Of a DNA stretch of 64,000 nt, positions 25,275 to 33,635 are shown in pieces. A program made the position numbers and the translations under genes. The notes below the pieces were generated by a model. It saw only the letters and a program-made list of their open reading frames with translations, made no database searches and had not been told where the DNA came from. Positions within the stretch are counted from its first letter, which is position 1. Each line of letters starts with the position of its first letter. The DNA comes from Pelomonas sp. CA6 (GTDB taxonomy: Bacteria; Pseudomonadota; Gammaproteobacteria; Burkholderiales; Burkholderiaceae_C). The stretch covers positions 124,001 to 188,000 of the forward strand of contig NZ_JAKZFD010000007.1 in the NCBI RefSeq assembly GCF_022549225.1. Reading direction: 5' to 3'.

Positions 25275-25745
25275 TCAGGTCCCGCCGGCGTAGCCGTTCT
25301 GGCGCCAGCCTTCGAAGACCGAAACCGCCACCGCATTGCTCAGGTTCAGGCTGCGCTGGCCCGCGCGCATCGGCAGGCGCACGCGCTGCTCGAGCGGGAA
25401 GCGCTCGCGCAGCGCCGGCGGCAATCCGGCCGTCTCGCAACCGAACACCAGCCAGTCGCCTGGCTTCAGGCCCACCTCGGGCAGCAGCCGGCTGCCGTGC
25501 GTGGTGAACGCGAACATGCGCGCGGGATCGGGGCTGGCCTGCGCCAGGAAGGGCTCCCAGCCCGCGTGGCGACGCACTTCGGCGTACTCGTGGTAGTCCA
25601 GCCCGGCGCGCTGCAGCAGCCGGTCTTCCATCGAAAAGCCCAGCGGCTCGATGAGGTGCAGGCTGCAACCGGTGTTGGCGGCCAGGCGGATCACGTTGCC
25701 GGTGTTGGGTGGGATCTCGGGGTGGACGAGGACGATGTTGAACAT
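25275..25745 (-). CDS. trmL: tRNA (cytidine/uridine-2'-O-)-methyltransferase TrmL
   Basis: 156-residue SPOUT-fold enzyme methylating position 34 of tRNA-Leu. The N-terminal MFNIVLVHPEIPPNTGN, the knot motifs VFGCETAGLP and the C-terminal LNLSNAVAVSVFE match TrmL/YibK. The start at 25745 matches the family; an upstream in-frame ATG at 25754 adds three residues. It follows the comF gene on the same strand. Confidence 0.94.
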   Translation of the reverse strand: MFNIVLVHPEIPPNTGNVIRLAANTGCSLHLIEPLGFSMEDRLLQRAGLDYHEYAEVRRHAGWEPFLAQASPDPARMFAFTTHGSRLLPEVGLKPGDWLVFGCETAGLPPALRERFPLEQRVRLPMRAGQRSLNLSNAVAVSVFEGWRQNGYAGGT

Positions 25746-25764
25746 GGCGGGCATCAGTCGGATG

Positions 25765-26454
25765 TCAGTCGGGCGTGCGTGCCAGGACCCAGGCCTGCAC
25801 CTCGCGCGCGCCGGCGCGCCGCAGGGTGCGCGCGGCCTCGTGCAGCGTGGCGCCGCTGGTCATCACATCGTCCAGCAGTGCGACGCGCTGCCCGGACCAG
25901 TCCTGCGTCGCGGCGAACGCATGGCGCAGGTTGGCGGGCCGCTGGTCCAGCGCCAGCCGGGCTTGTTGCTCGGTGTGGCGGACGCGCAGCAGGCCCTCGG
26001 GGGCCAGCGCGCATTGTCGCCGCTGCGCGAGCGCGCGGGCGAGCTGCAGGCTCTGGTTGAAGCCGCGCTCACGCAGCCGTTCGCGGCTTAGCGGGATGGG
26101 AATCAGCACATCCACGCCGGCCGCGGTGTGCCGCTGCAGCGCCTCGTCCAGCAGCAGGCTCCACAGCGGCAGCAGGTCCAGCCCGGCACGGAATTTGTAG
26201 CGCTGGATCAGCGCGGCCCAGGGGAAGTCGTAGTCCAGTGCCGCGACGCAGGCCTGCAGCGGCGGCGGCGCCGTCAGGCAGTGGCCACAGACGGGCCCAG
26301 CCGATGGCGGCATGCGCAGCGCGCAGCGCTGGCAGCGGGGTGCCGGCGCCGCGAAGCGCTGCCGACAGCCGGGGCACAGACGCGCGGCGGACCAGCGGCG
26401 GCAGACCGCGCATTCCGTCGGCAGTTCGACCTTGGGCGGGCGAGGGCCAAGCAT
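25765..26454 (-). CDS. comF: ComF family phosphoribosyltransferase-like protein
   Basis: 229 residues. The N terminus has a four-plus cysteine zinc-ribbon region (CAVC, CPGC, CQRC, CGHC), then a PRTase domain with PIPLSRERLRERGFNQS and the loop VALLDDVMTSGATL. ComF proteins are needed for natural transformation in several bacteria, with GntX a relative; its own substrate is unknown. The start codon overlaps, on the opposite strand, the first possible ATG of the BioC-like gene. Confidence 0.88.
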   Translation of the reverse strand: MLGPRPPKVELPTECAVCRRWSAARLCPGCRQRFAAPAPRCQRCALRMPPSAGPVCGHCLTAPPPLQACVAALDYDFPWAALIQRYKFRAGLDLLPLWSLLLDEALQRHTAAGVDVLIPIPLSRERLRERGFNQSLQLARALAQRRQCALAPEGLLRVRHTEQQARLALDQRPANLRHAFAATQDWSGQRVALLDDVMTSGATLHEAARTLRRAGAREVQAWVLARTPD

Positions 26455-26461
26455 GGACCAA

Positions 26462-26467
26462 TATACT
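26462..26467 (+). promoter_or_regulatory. candidate -10 box of the BioC-like gene
   Basis: TATACT in the short divergent gap, ending exactly six bases before the ATG at 26474. As at yqgE this would start transcription at or next to the start codon. A -35 box was not found. Confidence 0.4.
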
Positions 26468-26473
26468 TCCGCG

Positions 26474-27514
26474 ATGTCCGGTGACCGCCTTTCTGCCGGG
26501 CCGGTGGCCCCGAACTCCGGGGCGCCGGCATCCGCGCCGCATGCCCGCGTGCAAGCCCCGAATCCCATCTCTTCCGCTCCTGTCGCCCCGTCCTCCTCCG
26601 CGCCGAGCGATTCGCGCGCCGATCCGCGCGCGGTCGACGCAGTTGCGGCGCGGCTGCAGCGCGACCGGCTGGCGCGGGCCGGGCAGGCGCCCTGGCTGCA
26701 CGAGGACGTGGCGCAGCGCATGCTGGAGCGTTTGCCGCTGATCCGGCGCCAGCCCGGCCGCATCGTGCTCAGCTCGGCCTTGCTGGGCGGTGGACACGAG
26801 GGCCTGCGGGCCCTGTATCCGCAGGCACGCCAGCAGTGGTGGGAACACCGGCCCTTGGCGCTGGAGCGTGCCGGCGCGCTGCACCGCCGCCCGGGCCTGG
26901 GCGCGTTGTGGGGCTCGCTGCGCGGCGCGCCCACCGTGCAGGTGCTGCCGGCGCCGCCGCCCGGAGAAGCCGAGCTGCTGTGGTCCAACATGGAGCTGCA
27001 CGCCGAGGCCGACAAGGCCGCGCTGCTGTCGCGCTGGCAGCAGGCGCTGGCCGTGGACGGCTTCCTGATGTTCTCCTGCCTGGGGCCCGACAGCCTGGTG
27101 GAGCTGCGCCCGCTGTTCGAGCAGGCCGGGTGGGGCGACCCGGCTCCGCAATGGACCGACATGCATGATCTGGGCGATCTGCTGGTGCAGGCGGGCTTTG
27201 CCGATCCGGTGATGGATCAGGAGCATGTGCGCCTGACCTGGGGGCGCGCCGAGGACCTGCTGCGCGACCTGCGCGCGCTGGGCGGCAACCTGGCGCCGGG
27301 TCGCCACGCCGGTCTGCGCACCCCGCGCTGGCATGGGCGTCTGCTGGCGGCGCTGGAAACCCTGCGCGGCGCGGATGGCCGGCTGGCGATGACGCTGGAG
27401 CTGGTGTATGGGCACGCCTTCAAGGCGCAGCCCCGGCTCAAGGTCCAGCCCGAGACTTCGGTGTCGCTGGACCAGATGCGCGCGATGGTGCGCCGCCCGT
27501 CCGACAAGACCTGA
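26474..27514 (+). CDS. BioC-like methyltransferase with degenerate SAM motif
   Basis: 346 residues, aligning by eye with the malonyl-ACP O-methyltransferase BioC. The second half is well conserved: ELLWSNMELH, FLMFSCLGPDSL, TDMHDLGDLLVQAGFADPV and LELVYGHAF. The expected glycine-rich SAM motif I (LDLGCGTG-like) is replaced by VLSSALLGGGHEG, so cofactor binding is uncertain. The first ~55 residues are Pro/Ala/Ser-rich and probably disordered, and another ATG at 26453 is possible. Biotin synthesis is the family role; activity here is doubtful. Confidence 0.75.
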   Translation: MSGDRLSAGPVAPNSGAPASAPHARVQAPNPISSAPVAPSSSAPSDSRADPRAVDAVAARLQRDRLARAGQAPWLHEDVAQRMLERLPLIRRQPGRIVLSSALLGGGHEGLRALYPQARQQWWEHRPLALERAGALHRRPGLGALWGSLRGAPTVQVLPAPPPGEAELLWSNMELHAEADKAALLSRWQQALAVDGFLMFSCLGPDSLVELRPLFEQAGWGDPAPQWTDMHDLGDLLVQAGFADPVMDQEHVRLTWGRAEDLLRDLRALGGNLAPGRHAGLRTPRWHGRLLAALETLRGADGRLAMTLELVYGHAFKAQPRLKVQPETSVSLDQMRAMVRRPSDKT

Positions 27515-27767
27515 CCCCTCGGGAATTTCCTGCCGCCGGGAGGGCGGCAGCGACGCGCAAAGGCCACAGCCCAGGCCGCGGGCGAACGCGGGCCTGGGCT
27601 AAACTCCGCCCAAAAAGAACTGGAGACAGCCTAGCCCAAGCCGCGTCTGCGCGCTTTGCGCAACATCAAGCGCAATACTCAGGGCTGCTGCGAATAGCAC
27701 GGATGCAACAGGCCACCTAGCATGGGGTCTGTTCTTGCCTGGAAAGATTGGAACAAGAGTGACGACC
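27515..27767 (+). other. intergenic region with two hairpins before the oxidase cluster
   Basis: Two perfect inverted repeats are visible: CTGCCGCC/GGCGGCAG at 27530-27537 and 27543-27550, and AGCCCAGGCC/GGCCTGGGCT at 27568-27577 and 27591-27600. Neither is followed by a T-run on either strand. The rest should hold the coxB promoter, but no convincing -35/-10 pair was found. Confidence 0.5.
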
Positions 27768-28955
27768 ATGACGAAGATGAACGCACAAGTGCATCCGCTG
27801 GGCCGCCGAATCGGTCAAGGGGCGCTGGCCCTTTGCACCCTTCTTGCCAGCCATGCGGCACTGGCGGTGAACGATCTGCCGGGTGGCCCCGCGGTCAACC
27901 AGATCAACCTGCATCCGCCGGTGACCAAGATCGCCAGCGAGCAGATCTGGCTGCACAACATGATGCTGGTCATCTGCCTGGGCATCTTCGTCGCCGTGTT
28001 CGGCGTGATGTTCTATTCCATCTTCAAGCACCGCAAGTCCAAGGGCGCCAAGCCGGCGAACTTCCACGAGAGCGTCAAGGTGGAAATCGCCTGGACCGTG
28101 GTGCCCTTCATCATCGTGATCCTGATGGCGCTGCCGGCGACCAAGGTGGTGGTCGCGATGAAGGACACGACCAACGCCGATCTCACGATCAAGGCCACCG
28201 GCTATCAGTGGAAATGGGGCTATGACTACCTGAAGGGCGAGGGCGAGGGCATCGGCTTCCTGTCCACGCTGGATGCCTCCCACCGCGCGATGTCCGATTC
28301 GGGCAAGCCGGCGCAGATCGACAACTACCTGCTGAAGGTGGACAACCCGCTGGTCGTGCCGGTGGGCAAGAAGGTGCGCATCATCACGACGGCCAACGAC
28401 GTGATCCACGCCTGGATGGTGCCGGCCTTCGGCGTCAAGCAGGACGCGATCCCGGGCTTCGTGCGCGACACCTGGTTCAAGGCCGAGCAGGTTGGCGACT
28501 TCTATGGCCAATGCGCGGAGCTGTGCGGCAAGGAGCACGCCTACATGCCCATCCATGTGAAGGTGCTGTCGGCCGCCGATTACAGCGCCTGGGTCGCGGG
28601 CGAAAAGAAGAAGATGGCCGCCAAGGCCGACGATCCGACCAAGGAATGGAAGCTGGAAGAGCTGATCGCCCGCGGCGAGAAGGTCTACAACGCCAACTGC
28701 GCCGCCTGCCACCGGCCCGACGGCAAGGGCGCGGGCCCGATCAAGCCGCTGGATGGCTCGGCCATTGTGCTGTCCGACAACCATGGTGAGCAGGTTGACG
28801 TGCTCCTGAAGGGGCGCGCCAATGGGGCGATGCCGTCGTGGAAGCAGCTCAGCGACACCGAGATCGCCGCGGTGATCACCTACACCAAGAACAGCTGGTC
28901 CAACAAGACGGGCCAGGTCGTGCAGCCCGCCGAGATCGTGGCCGCCCGCAAGTAA
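27768..28955 (+). CDS. ctaC: cytochrome c oxidase subunit II with fused cytochrome c (caa3 type)
   Basis: 395 residues. A signal peptide is followed by two membrane helices, then the periplasmic CuA domain with H214, C249, C253, H257 and M260 (ligand motif QCAELCGKEHAYM). A C-terminal class I cytochrome c follows, with heme-binding C311-A-A-C314-H315 and a downstream methionine in GAMPSW. It accepts electrons into the terminal oxidase, the fused heme c replacing or assisting soluble cytochrome c. Start ATG at 27768, with a weak AAGAG upstream; a second ATG lies three codons on. First gene of the oxidase cluster. Confidence 0.95.
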   Translation: MTKMNAQVHPLGRRIGQGALALCTLLASHAALAVNDLPGGPAVNQINLHPPVTKIASEQIWLHNMMLVICLGIFVAVFGVMFYSIFKHRKSKGAKPANFHESVKVEIAWTVVPFIIVILMALPATKVVVAMKDTTNADLTIKATGYQWKWGYDYLKGEGEGIGFLSTLDASHRAMSDSGKPAQIDNYLLKVDNPLVVPVGKKVRIITTANDVIHAWMVPAFGVKQDAIPGFVRDTWFKAEQVGDFYGQCAELCGKEHAYMPIHVKVLSAADYSAWVAGEKKKMAAKADDPTKEWKLEELIARGEKVYNANCAACHRPDGKGAGPIKPLDGSAIVLSDNHGEQVDVLLKGRANGAMPSWKQLSDTEIAAVITYTKNSWSNKTGQVVQPAEIVAARK

Positions 28956-28982
28956 ACCCAGGACGTCAAACAAGGAATCGAT

Positions 28983-30620
28983 ATGAGTGCTGTGCTCGAC
29001 CCTCACGGTCATGACGTTCATGGCCATGGTCACGGTCATGATGACCACCACCATGCGCCCTCGGGCTGGCGTCGCTGGGTGTTCGCCACCAACCACAAGG
29101 ACATCGGAACGCTCTACCTGCTGTTCGCGTTCACGATGCTGATGGTCGGCGGCGTGCTGGCGCTGCTGATCCGCGCCGAGCTGTTCCAGCCGGGGCTTCA
29201 GTTCTTCAATCCCGAGCAGTTCAACCAGTTCACGACCATGCATGGTCTGATCATGGTGTTCGGCGCGATCATGCCGGCCTTCGTGGGCTTCGCGAACTGG
29301 ATGATCCCGCTGCAGATCGGCGCGTCGGACATGGCCTTCGCGCGCATGAACAACTTCAGCTTCTGGCTGATGATCCCCGCGGCCATCATGCTGGTGGCCT
29401 CGTTCTTCATGCCCGGCGGCGCCCCAGCCGCGGGCTGGACGCTCTACGCGCCGCTGACGCTGCAGATGGGCCCGTCCATGGATGCGGGCATTTTCGCGAT
29501 GCACATCCTGGGCGCCTCGTCCATCATGGGCTCGATCAACATCATCGTCACCATCCTGAACATGCGCGCGCCGGGCATGACGCTGATGAAGATGCCCATG
29601 TTCGCGTGGACCTGGCTGATCACCGCCTACCTGCTGATCGCGGTGATGCCCGTGCTGGCCGGCGCGATCACGATGACGCTGACCGACCGCCACTTCGGCA
29701 CCAGCTTCTTCAGCCCTGCTGGCGGCGGCGACCCGGTGATGTACCAGCACATCTTCTGGTTCTTCGGTCACCCCGAGGTCTACATCATGATCCTGCCGGC
29801 CTTCGGCATCATCAGCCAGATCGTGCCGGCCTTCGCGCGCAAGAAGCTGTTCGGCTACGCCTCCATGGTGTACGCCACGGCCTCTATCGCGATCCTGTCG
29901 TTCATCGTGTGGGCCCACCACATGTTCGCCACTGGCATGCCGGTGACGGGCCAGCTGTTCTTCATGTACGCGACCATGCTGATCGCGGTGCCCACCGGCG
30001 TGAAGATCTTCAACTGGCTGGCGACGATGTGGCGCGGTTCGATGACCTTCGAGGTCCCGATGCTGTGGGCCATCGGCTTCATCTTCGTGTTCACGATGGG
30101 TGGCTTCACGGGCTTGATCTGCGCGATGGCGCCGATCGACATCCAGATCCAGGACACCTATTACGTCGTGGCCCACTTCCACTACGTGCTGGTGGCCGGC
30201 TCGCTGTATGCGCTGTTCGCCGGTGTGTACTACTGGGGTCCGAAGTGGACCGGCGTGATGTACAACGAGTTCCTGGGCAAGGTGCACTTCTGGGGGTCGC
30301 TGATCTTCTTCAACGTCACCTTCTTCCCGATGCACTTCCTGGGCTTGGCTGGCATGCCGCGCCGCTATGCCGACTACTCGCTGCAGTTCGCCGACTTCAA
30401 CGCGATCGCGTCGATCGGTGCCTTCGGCTTCGGCTTGATGCAGGTGTTCTTCTTCCTGGCCATCGTCGTCCCGATGATGCGTGGCAAGGGCAAGCCCGCG
30501 CCGCAGAAGCCCTGGGAAGCGGCCGAGGGCCTGGAGTGGGAAGTGCCGTCGCCGGCGCCCTTCCACACCTATGAAACCCCGCCCAAGCTGGACGCCACCG
30601 CCACCCGGGTGATCGGCTGA
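28983..30620 (+). CDS. ctaD: cytochrome c oxidase subunit I
   Basis: 545-residue catalytic subunit with 12 membrane helices carrying heme a, heme a3 and CuB. Visible ligands: H87 (heme a), H263 with cross-linked Y267 in GHPEVY, H312-H313 (CuB), and H398 and H400 in HFHYVL. Proton-channel asparagines are in the [11 protein letters not shown] region. The first 26 residues are unusually histidine-rich (11 His). An AAGGA site precedes the ATG. It lies 27 bp after ctaC. Confidence 0.97.
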   Translation: MSAVLDPHGHDVHGHGHGHDDHHHAPSGWRRWVFATNHKDIGTLYLLFAFTMLMVGGVLALLIRAELFQPGLQFFNPEQFNQFTTMHGLIMVFGAIMPAFVGFANWMIPLQIGASDMAFARMNNFSFWLMIPAAIMLVASFFMPGGAPAAGWTLYAPLTLQMGPSMDAGIFAMHILGASSIMGSINIIVTILNMRAPGMTLMKMPMFAWTWLITAYLLIAVMPVLAGAITMTLTDRHFGTSFFSPAGGGDPVMYQHIFWFFGHPEVYIMILPAFGIISQIVPAFARKKLFGYASMVYATASIAILSFIVWAHHMFATGMPVTGQLFFMYATMLIAVPTGVKIFNWLATMWRGSMTFEVPMLWAIGFIFVFTMGGFTGLICAMAPIDIQIQDTYYVVAHFHYVLVAGSLYALFAGVYYWGPKWTGVMYNEFLGKVHFWGSLIFFNVTFFPMHFLGLAGMPRRYADYSLQFADFNAIASIGAFGFGLMQVFFFLAIVVPMMRGKGKPAPQKPWEAAEGLEWEVPSPAPFHTYETPPKLDATATRVIG

Positions 30621-30628
30621 GGTCTGGC

Positions 30629-30751
30629 ATGAGCAGCAGCACCACCCCCGAGCAACGCAGGAGCAATCTGCGCCTGGCGCTGGTCCTGGCCAGCGTGGCC
30701 GCCGCGTTCGCGGTGGGCTTCGTGGTCAAGATCGCCTTCCTGGGCGCCTGA
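30629..30751 (+). CDS. cytochrome oxidase small assembly protein
   Basis: 40-residue single-helix membrane protein: a short polar N terminus (SSSTTPEQRRSN), then one hydrophobic segment (about 14-38). It lies between ctaD and ctaG, where Burkholderiales carry a short protein of this kind thought to help oxidase assembly. Start ATG eight bases after the ctaD stop. Assignment is by position, size and topology. Confidence 0.75.
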   Translation: MSSSTTPEQRRSNLRLALVLASVAAAFAVGFVVKIAFLGA

Positions 30752-30763
30752 GGAGAGGGCCGG

Positions 30764-31357
30764 ATGAGCGGCTGGATGTCCAAGGGCTTGCGCAGGGACA
30801 ACCTGCGCATGGTCGGCAAGCTGGTCGTCGTGACCGCGCTGATGTTCGGCTTCGGCTATGCGCTGGTGCCGCTCTACCGGGCGGTGTGCACGGCGCTGGG
30901 CATCAACGTGCTGTCGCTGAGCGAGCGCCAGCACGTGGTCCGCAAGGACGATCTGAAGAACACCCAGATCGACACCAGCCGCAAGATCACCGTGGAGTTC
31001 GACGCCAATGCCCGCGGCCCCTGGGACTTCAAGCCGGCGGTGAGCCACCTGGAGGTCCATCCGGGCGAGCTGACCACGGTGATGTACGAGTTCCGCAATG
31101 TGCAGTCACGCACCATGTCGGCCCAGGCCATCCCCAGCTATGCCCCCAAGCAGGCGACCGCGCACTTCAACAAGCTGGAGTGCTTCTGCTTCAACGAGTA
31201 CACGCTGGCGCCGGGCGAGCGCAAGCAGTGGCCGGTGGTCTTCGTGATCGACCCCAAGCTGCCGCGCGACGTCAAGACCATCACTTTGTCCTACACCTTC
31301 TTCGAGGTGGCGGGCAAGAAGCAGGCCGCGGCGGCGCCGGCGAAGGGGGTGCTTTGA
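30764..31357 (+). CDS. ctaG: cytochrome c oxidase assembly protein CtaG/Cox11
   Basis: 197-residue copper chaperone that inserts CuB into subunit I. One N-terminal membrane helix is followed by a periplasmic immunoglobulin-like domain with the copper motif C140-F-C142-F and QAIPSYAP. GAGGAGAGG directly precedes the ATG. Its stop overlaps the TTG start of the next small gene. Confidence 0.95.
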   Translation: MSGWMSKGLRRDNLRMVGKLVVVTALMFGFGYALVPLYRAVCTALGINVLSLSERQHVVRKDDLKNTQIDTSRKITVEFDANARGPWDFKPAVSHLEVHPGELTTVMYEFRNVQSRTMSAQAIPSYAPKQATAHFNKLECFCFNEYTLAPGERKQWPVVFVIDPKLPRDVKTITLSYTFFEVAGKKQAAAAPAKGVL

Positions 31358-31608
31358 GCAGCAATCGGGACCTGAAGCCGGGCGAGGATTTGCGCCAGGC
31401 GGTGGCCCGCAAGGGCTCTTTCCTGGGCACGCTGCGCGCCGTGGCGTGGTCCTTCTTCGGCGTGCGCAAGGGCGCGGGCTACGAGAAGGACATCGCGCAG
31501 CTCAACCCCGTGCACGTGATCATCGCCGGGGTGCTGGCCGCCGCGCTGTTCGTGCTGGCGCTGGTGTTGTTGGTGAACTGGGTGATTGCGAGCGGTGCCG
31601 CCGCCTGA
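31354..31608 (+). CDS. DUF2970 family small membrane protein
   Basis: 84 residues with DLKQAVxRKGSF-like start (here LRQAVARKGSFLGTLRAVAWSFFGVRK in sequence, family core AVAWSFFGVRKGAGYEKD), then LNPVHVIIAG and one C-terminal membrane helix. This matches DUF2970 proteins found between ctaG and ctaE in betaproteobacteria; function unknown, probably oxidase biogenesis. TTG start inferred because it overlaps the ctaG stop and has AAGGGGG just upstream; no ATG is available in frame. Confidence 0.8.
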   Translation: MSSNRDLKPGEDLRQAVARKGSFLGTLRAVAWSFFGVRKGAGYEKDIAQLNPVHVIIAGVLAAALFVLALVLLVNWVIASGAAA

Positions 31609-31676
31609 CGCGGTGGCCGCCCCATTTATTTGACAGAACGAATCAACGCGAACGTTTGAGTTCGAGGAGAACAGGC

Positions 31677-32561
31677 ATGTCGGCAGCGACGACCCACGGG
31701 AAGACTCCCTACTACTTCGTGCCCGGACCGTCCCGGCACCCGGTGATGGCCGCGTTCGGGCTGTTCTGGGTGATCCTGGGCGCGGGCCAATGGATCAACG
31801 GCCATGGCTGGGGGGCTTACTCCTTGCTGTTCGGCCTGCTGTGGTGGGCCTTTGTGCTCAAGCAGTGGTTCGGCGACGCGATCCGCGAAAGCGAAGGCGG
31901 CCTCTACAGCGACCGCATCGACGTCTCCTACCGCTGGAGCATGGGCTGGTTCATCTTCTCGGAGGTGATGTTCTTCGCCGCGTTCTTCGGCGCGCTGTAC
32001 TGGGCGCGTGCCCATGCGGTGCCCGCGCTGGGCAGCCTGGACAACGCGCTGCTGTGGCCCGATTTCAAGGCCCTGTGGCCCAGCCAGGCGGCCGGCATGA
32101 CCGCGTCGCCGGCCGGCACCGTGGAGCCCTTCCAGATCATGGGCCCCTGGCCCATCCCGACGATCAACACGGCGCTGCTGCTGACCTCGGGCGTCACGCT
32201 GACCATCGCCCATCACGCGCTGATCGCCGGCAACCGCGGCAAGACCATCGCCTTCATGTGGCTCACCGTGCTGCTGGGCATCGTCTTCCTCGGCTTTCAG
32301 GGCTATGAGTACGCGCATGCCTACAAGGACCTGAACCTGAAGCTGAGTTCCGGCATCTATGGTTCGACCTTCTTCATGCTGACCGGCTTCCACGGCTTCC
32401 ACGTGTTCGTCGGCATGCTGATGCTGCTGTTCATCACGCTGCGCCTGATGAAGGGCCACTTCACGCCCGAACGCCATTTCGGCTTCGAAGGTGCGGCCTG
32501 GTACTGGCACTTCGTCGACGTGGTCTGGCTGGGCCTGTACATCGTCGTCTACTGGATGTGA
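31677..32561 (+). CDS. ctaE: cytochrome c oxidase subunit III
   Basis: 294-residue, seven-helix subunit of the aa3-type oxidase. The N-terminal YYFVPGPSRHPVMAAFG, the FSEVMFFAAFF helix, the TLTIAHHALI segment and the C-terminal FHVFVG and WYWHFVDVVWLGLY are diagnostic. A GAGGAGA site (31664-31670) precedes the ATG. A strong terminator follows the stop. Confidence 0.96.
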   Translation: MSAATTHGKTPYYFVPGPSRHPVMAAFGLFWVILGAGQWINGHGWGAYSLLFGLLWWAFVLKQWFGDAIRESEGGLYSDRIDVSYRWSMGWFIFSEVMFFAAFFGALYWARAHAVPALGSLDNALLWPDFKALWPSQAAGMTASPAGTVEPFQIMGPWPIPTINTALLLTSGVTLTIAHHALIAGNRGKTIAFMWLTVLLGIVFLGFQGYEYAHAYKDLNLKLSSGIYGSTFFMLTGFHGFHVFVGMLMLLFITLRLMKGHFTPERHFGFEGAAWYWHFVDVVWLGLYIVVYWM

Positions 32562-32604
32562 GTGCGGGCGGGCAGCGGGTTCGCCCGCCGCCATGCGACG
32601 ACGC

Positions 32605-32631
32605 AAAAGCGCCGCATCCCGCGGCGCTTTT
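32605..32631. terminator. bidirectional intrinsic terminator
   Basis: Perfect 11-base stem AAAAGCGCCGC/GCGGCGCTTTT (32605-32615 with 32621-32631) and a five-base loop. The A-run on one side and T-run on the other make it usable from both strands, ending the ctaE transcript and the convergent DUF2909 gene. Confidence 0.88.
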
Positions 32632-32673
32632 CGTTGGCGCAACGGCCCGGGCCGTTGCGCGACACAGGCGGGG

Positions 32674-32883
32674 CTACTGGCCGACCGGGATGCCCGAAGG
32701 CTTGATCCAGCCCATCCAGTAACTCAACAGCACGAACAGGAAGAGGGCGATGGACAGCGCCACGCGCAGCCCCAGCGCACGGGCCATGTGGCCCTGGCGC
32801 GAGCCGCGCTTGAGCATGAACAGGCCGGCCGCCGCCAGCGCGCCGAGAATCGCCAGCAGGGCCAGGATCATGAGGATCTTCAT
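32674..32883 (-). CDS. DUF2909 family twin-transmembrane protein
   Basis: 69-residue protein with two hydrophobic helices joined by a short basic loop (LKRGSRQGHMARALG), fitting DUF2909. Such genes lie inside oxidase clusters of beta- and gammaproteobacteria, often antisense as here; role unknown. Start at the methionine of MKILMILALLA; a second in-frame ATG at 32889 adds two residues. Divergent from the SURF1 gene by 23 bp. Confidence 0.8.
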   Translation of the reverse strand: MKILMILALLAILGALAAAGLFMLKRGSRQGHMARALGLRVALSIALFLFVLLSYWMGWIKPSGIPVGQ

Positions 32884-32906
32884 GGGCATCGATTATTTCA
32901 CCGCCA

Positions 32907-33635
32907 ATGACTGAGCAGGGACGTCGCCGGTGGATCCTGGTCGCTGCGCTGCTGGGCAGCGCGCTGACCGCGAGCCTGGGCTTGTGGCAGCTCGACCGCG
33001 CGGCGCAGAAGCGGGCACTGCAGCAGGCCATCGCGCGGCAGGCCGAGAGGCCGGCGCTGGACAATGCCGCGCTACGCGGCGAGGCTGGCGAGGTGCATCG
33101 CGCCGCGCAACTGCAAGGGCAGTGGGTGGCCGAGCGCAGCGTCTGGCTGGACAACCGGCCGATGGACGGGCGCGTCGGTTTCATCGTCGTGACGCCGCTG
33201 CGTCTGAGCGGGCGCTCCGACGCCATCCTGGTCCAGCGCGGCTGGGCGCCGCGCAACGCCGCCGACCGCAGCGCGCTGCCGCCGCTGTCGACGCCACCGG
33301 GCGAACAACGCATTGCCGGGCGCTTGGCCGCTGCCCCGTCGCGGTTGTTCGAGCTGGGTGCGGGGCAGGGCGGTCCGATCCGGCAGAATCTGGACTTGGC
33401 CGCCTTTGGGTCCGAGACGGGACTCAGGCTGGTGCCGCTGGTCCTGCTGCAGACCGACACGGCCGGTGACGGTCTGCGGCGCGACTGGCCCGCCCCCACC
33501 GTCGACATCCACAAACACTACGGCTATGCCGTTCAATGGTTTGCGCTGGCCGCGCTGATCCTGGGTCTCTATGTCTGGTTCCAACACCTCCTCCCGAGAC
33601 GACGTGCCCGACGCACTGTCCATGACCGTTCATAG
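32907..33635 (+). CDS. SURF1 family oxidase assembly protein
   Basis: 242 residues with the SURF1 topology: an N-terminal membrane helix (about 9-26, with LGLWQLDRAAQK), a periplasmic domain with QGQWV, WLDNRPM and VQRGWAPRN, and a C-terminal helix after HYGYAVQWFALA. SURF1 helps place heme a in subunit I. A GATTAT box ends ten bases before the ATG. Its 3' end overlaps the next gene. Confidence 0.93.
   Translation: MTEQGRRRWILVAALLGSALTASLGLWQLDRAAQKRALQQAIARQAERPALDNAALRGEAGEVHRAAQLQGQWVAERSVWLDNRPMDGRVGFIVVTPLRLSGRSDAILVQRGWAPRNAADRSALPPLSTPPGEQRIAGRLAAAPSRLFELGAGQGGPIRQNLDLAAFGSETGLRLVPLVLLQTDTAGDGLRRDWPAPTVDIHKHYGYAVQWFALAALILGLYVWFQHLLPRRRARRTVHDRS

Noticed and set aside
27568-27600. 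Ten-base perfect inverted repeat as an intrinsic terminator
   Set aside because: No T-run follows on either strand and the loop is 13 bases; kept only as a hairpin in the intergenic entry.
31630-31635. TTGACA as -35 box of a separate ctaE promoter
   Set aside because: Perfect -35 hexamer, but the hexamer at 17 bp spacing (CGTTTG) is a poor -10; read-through from the oxidase cluster is more likely.
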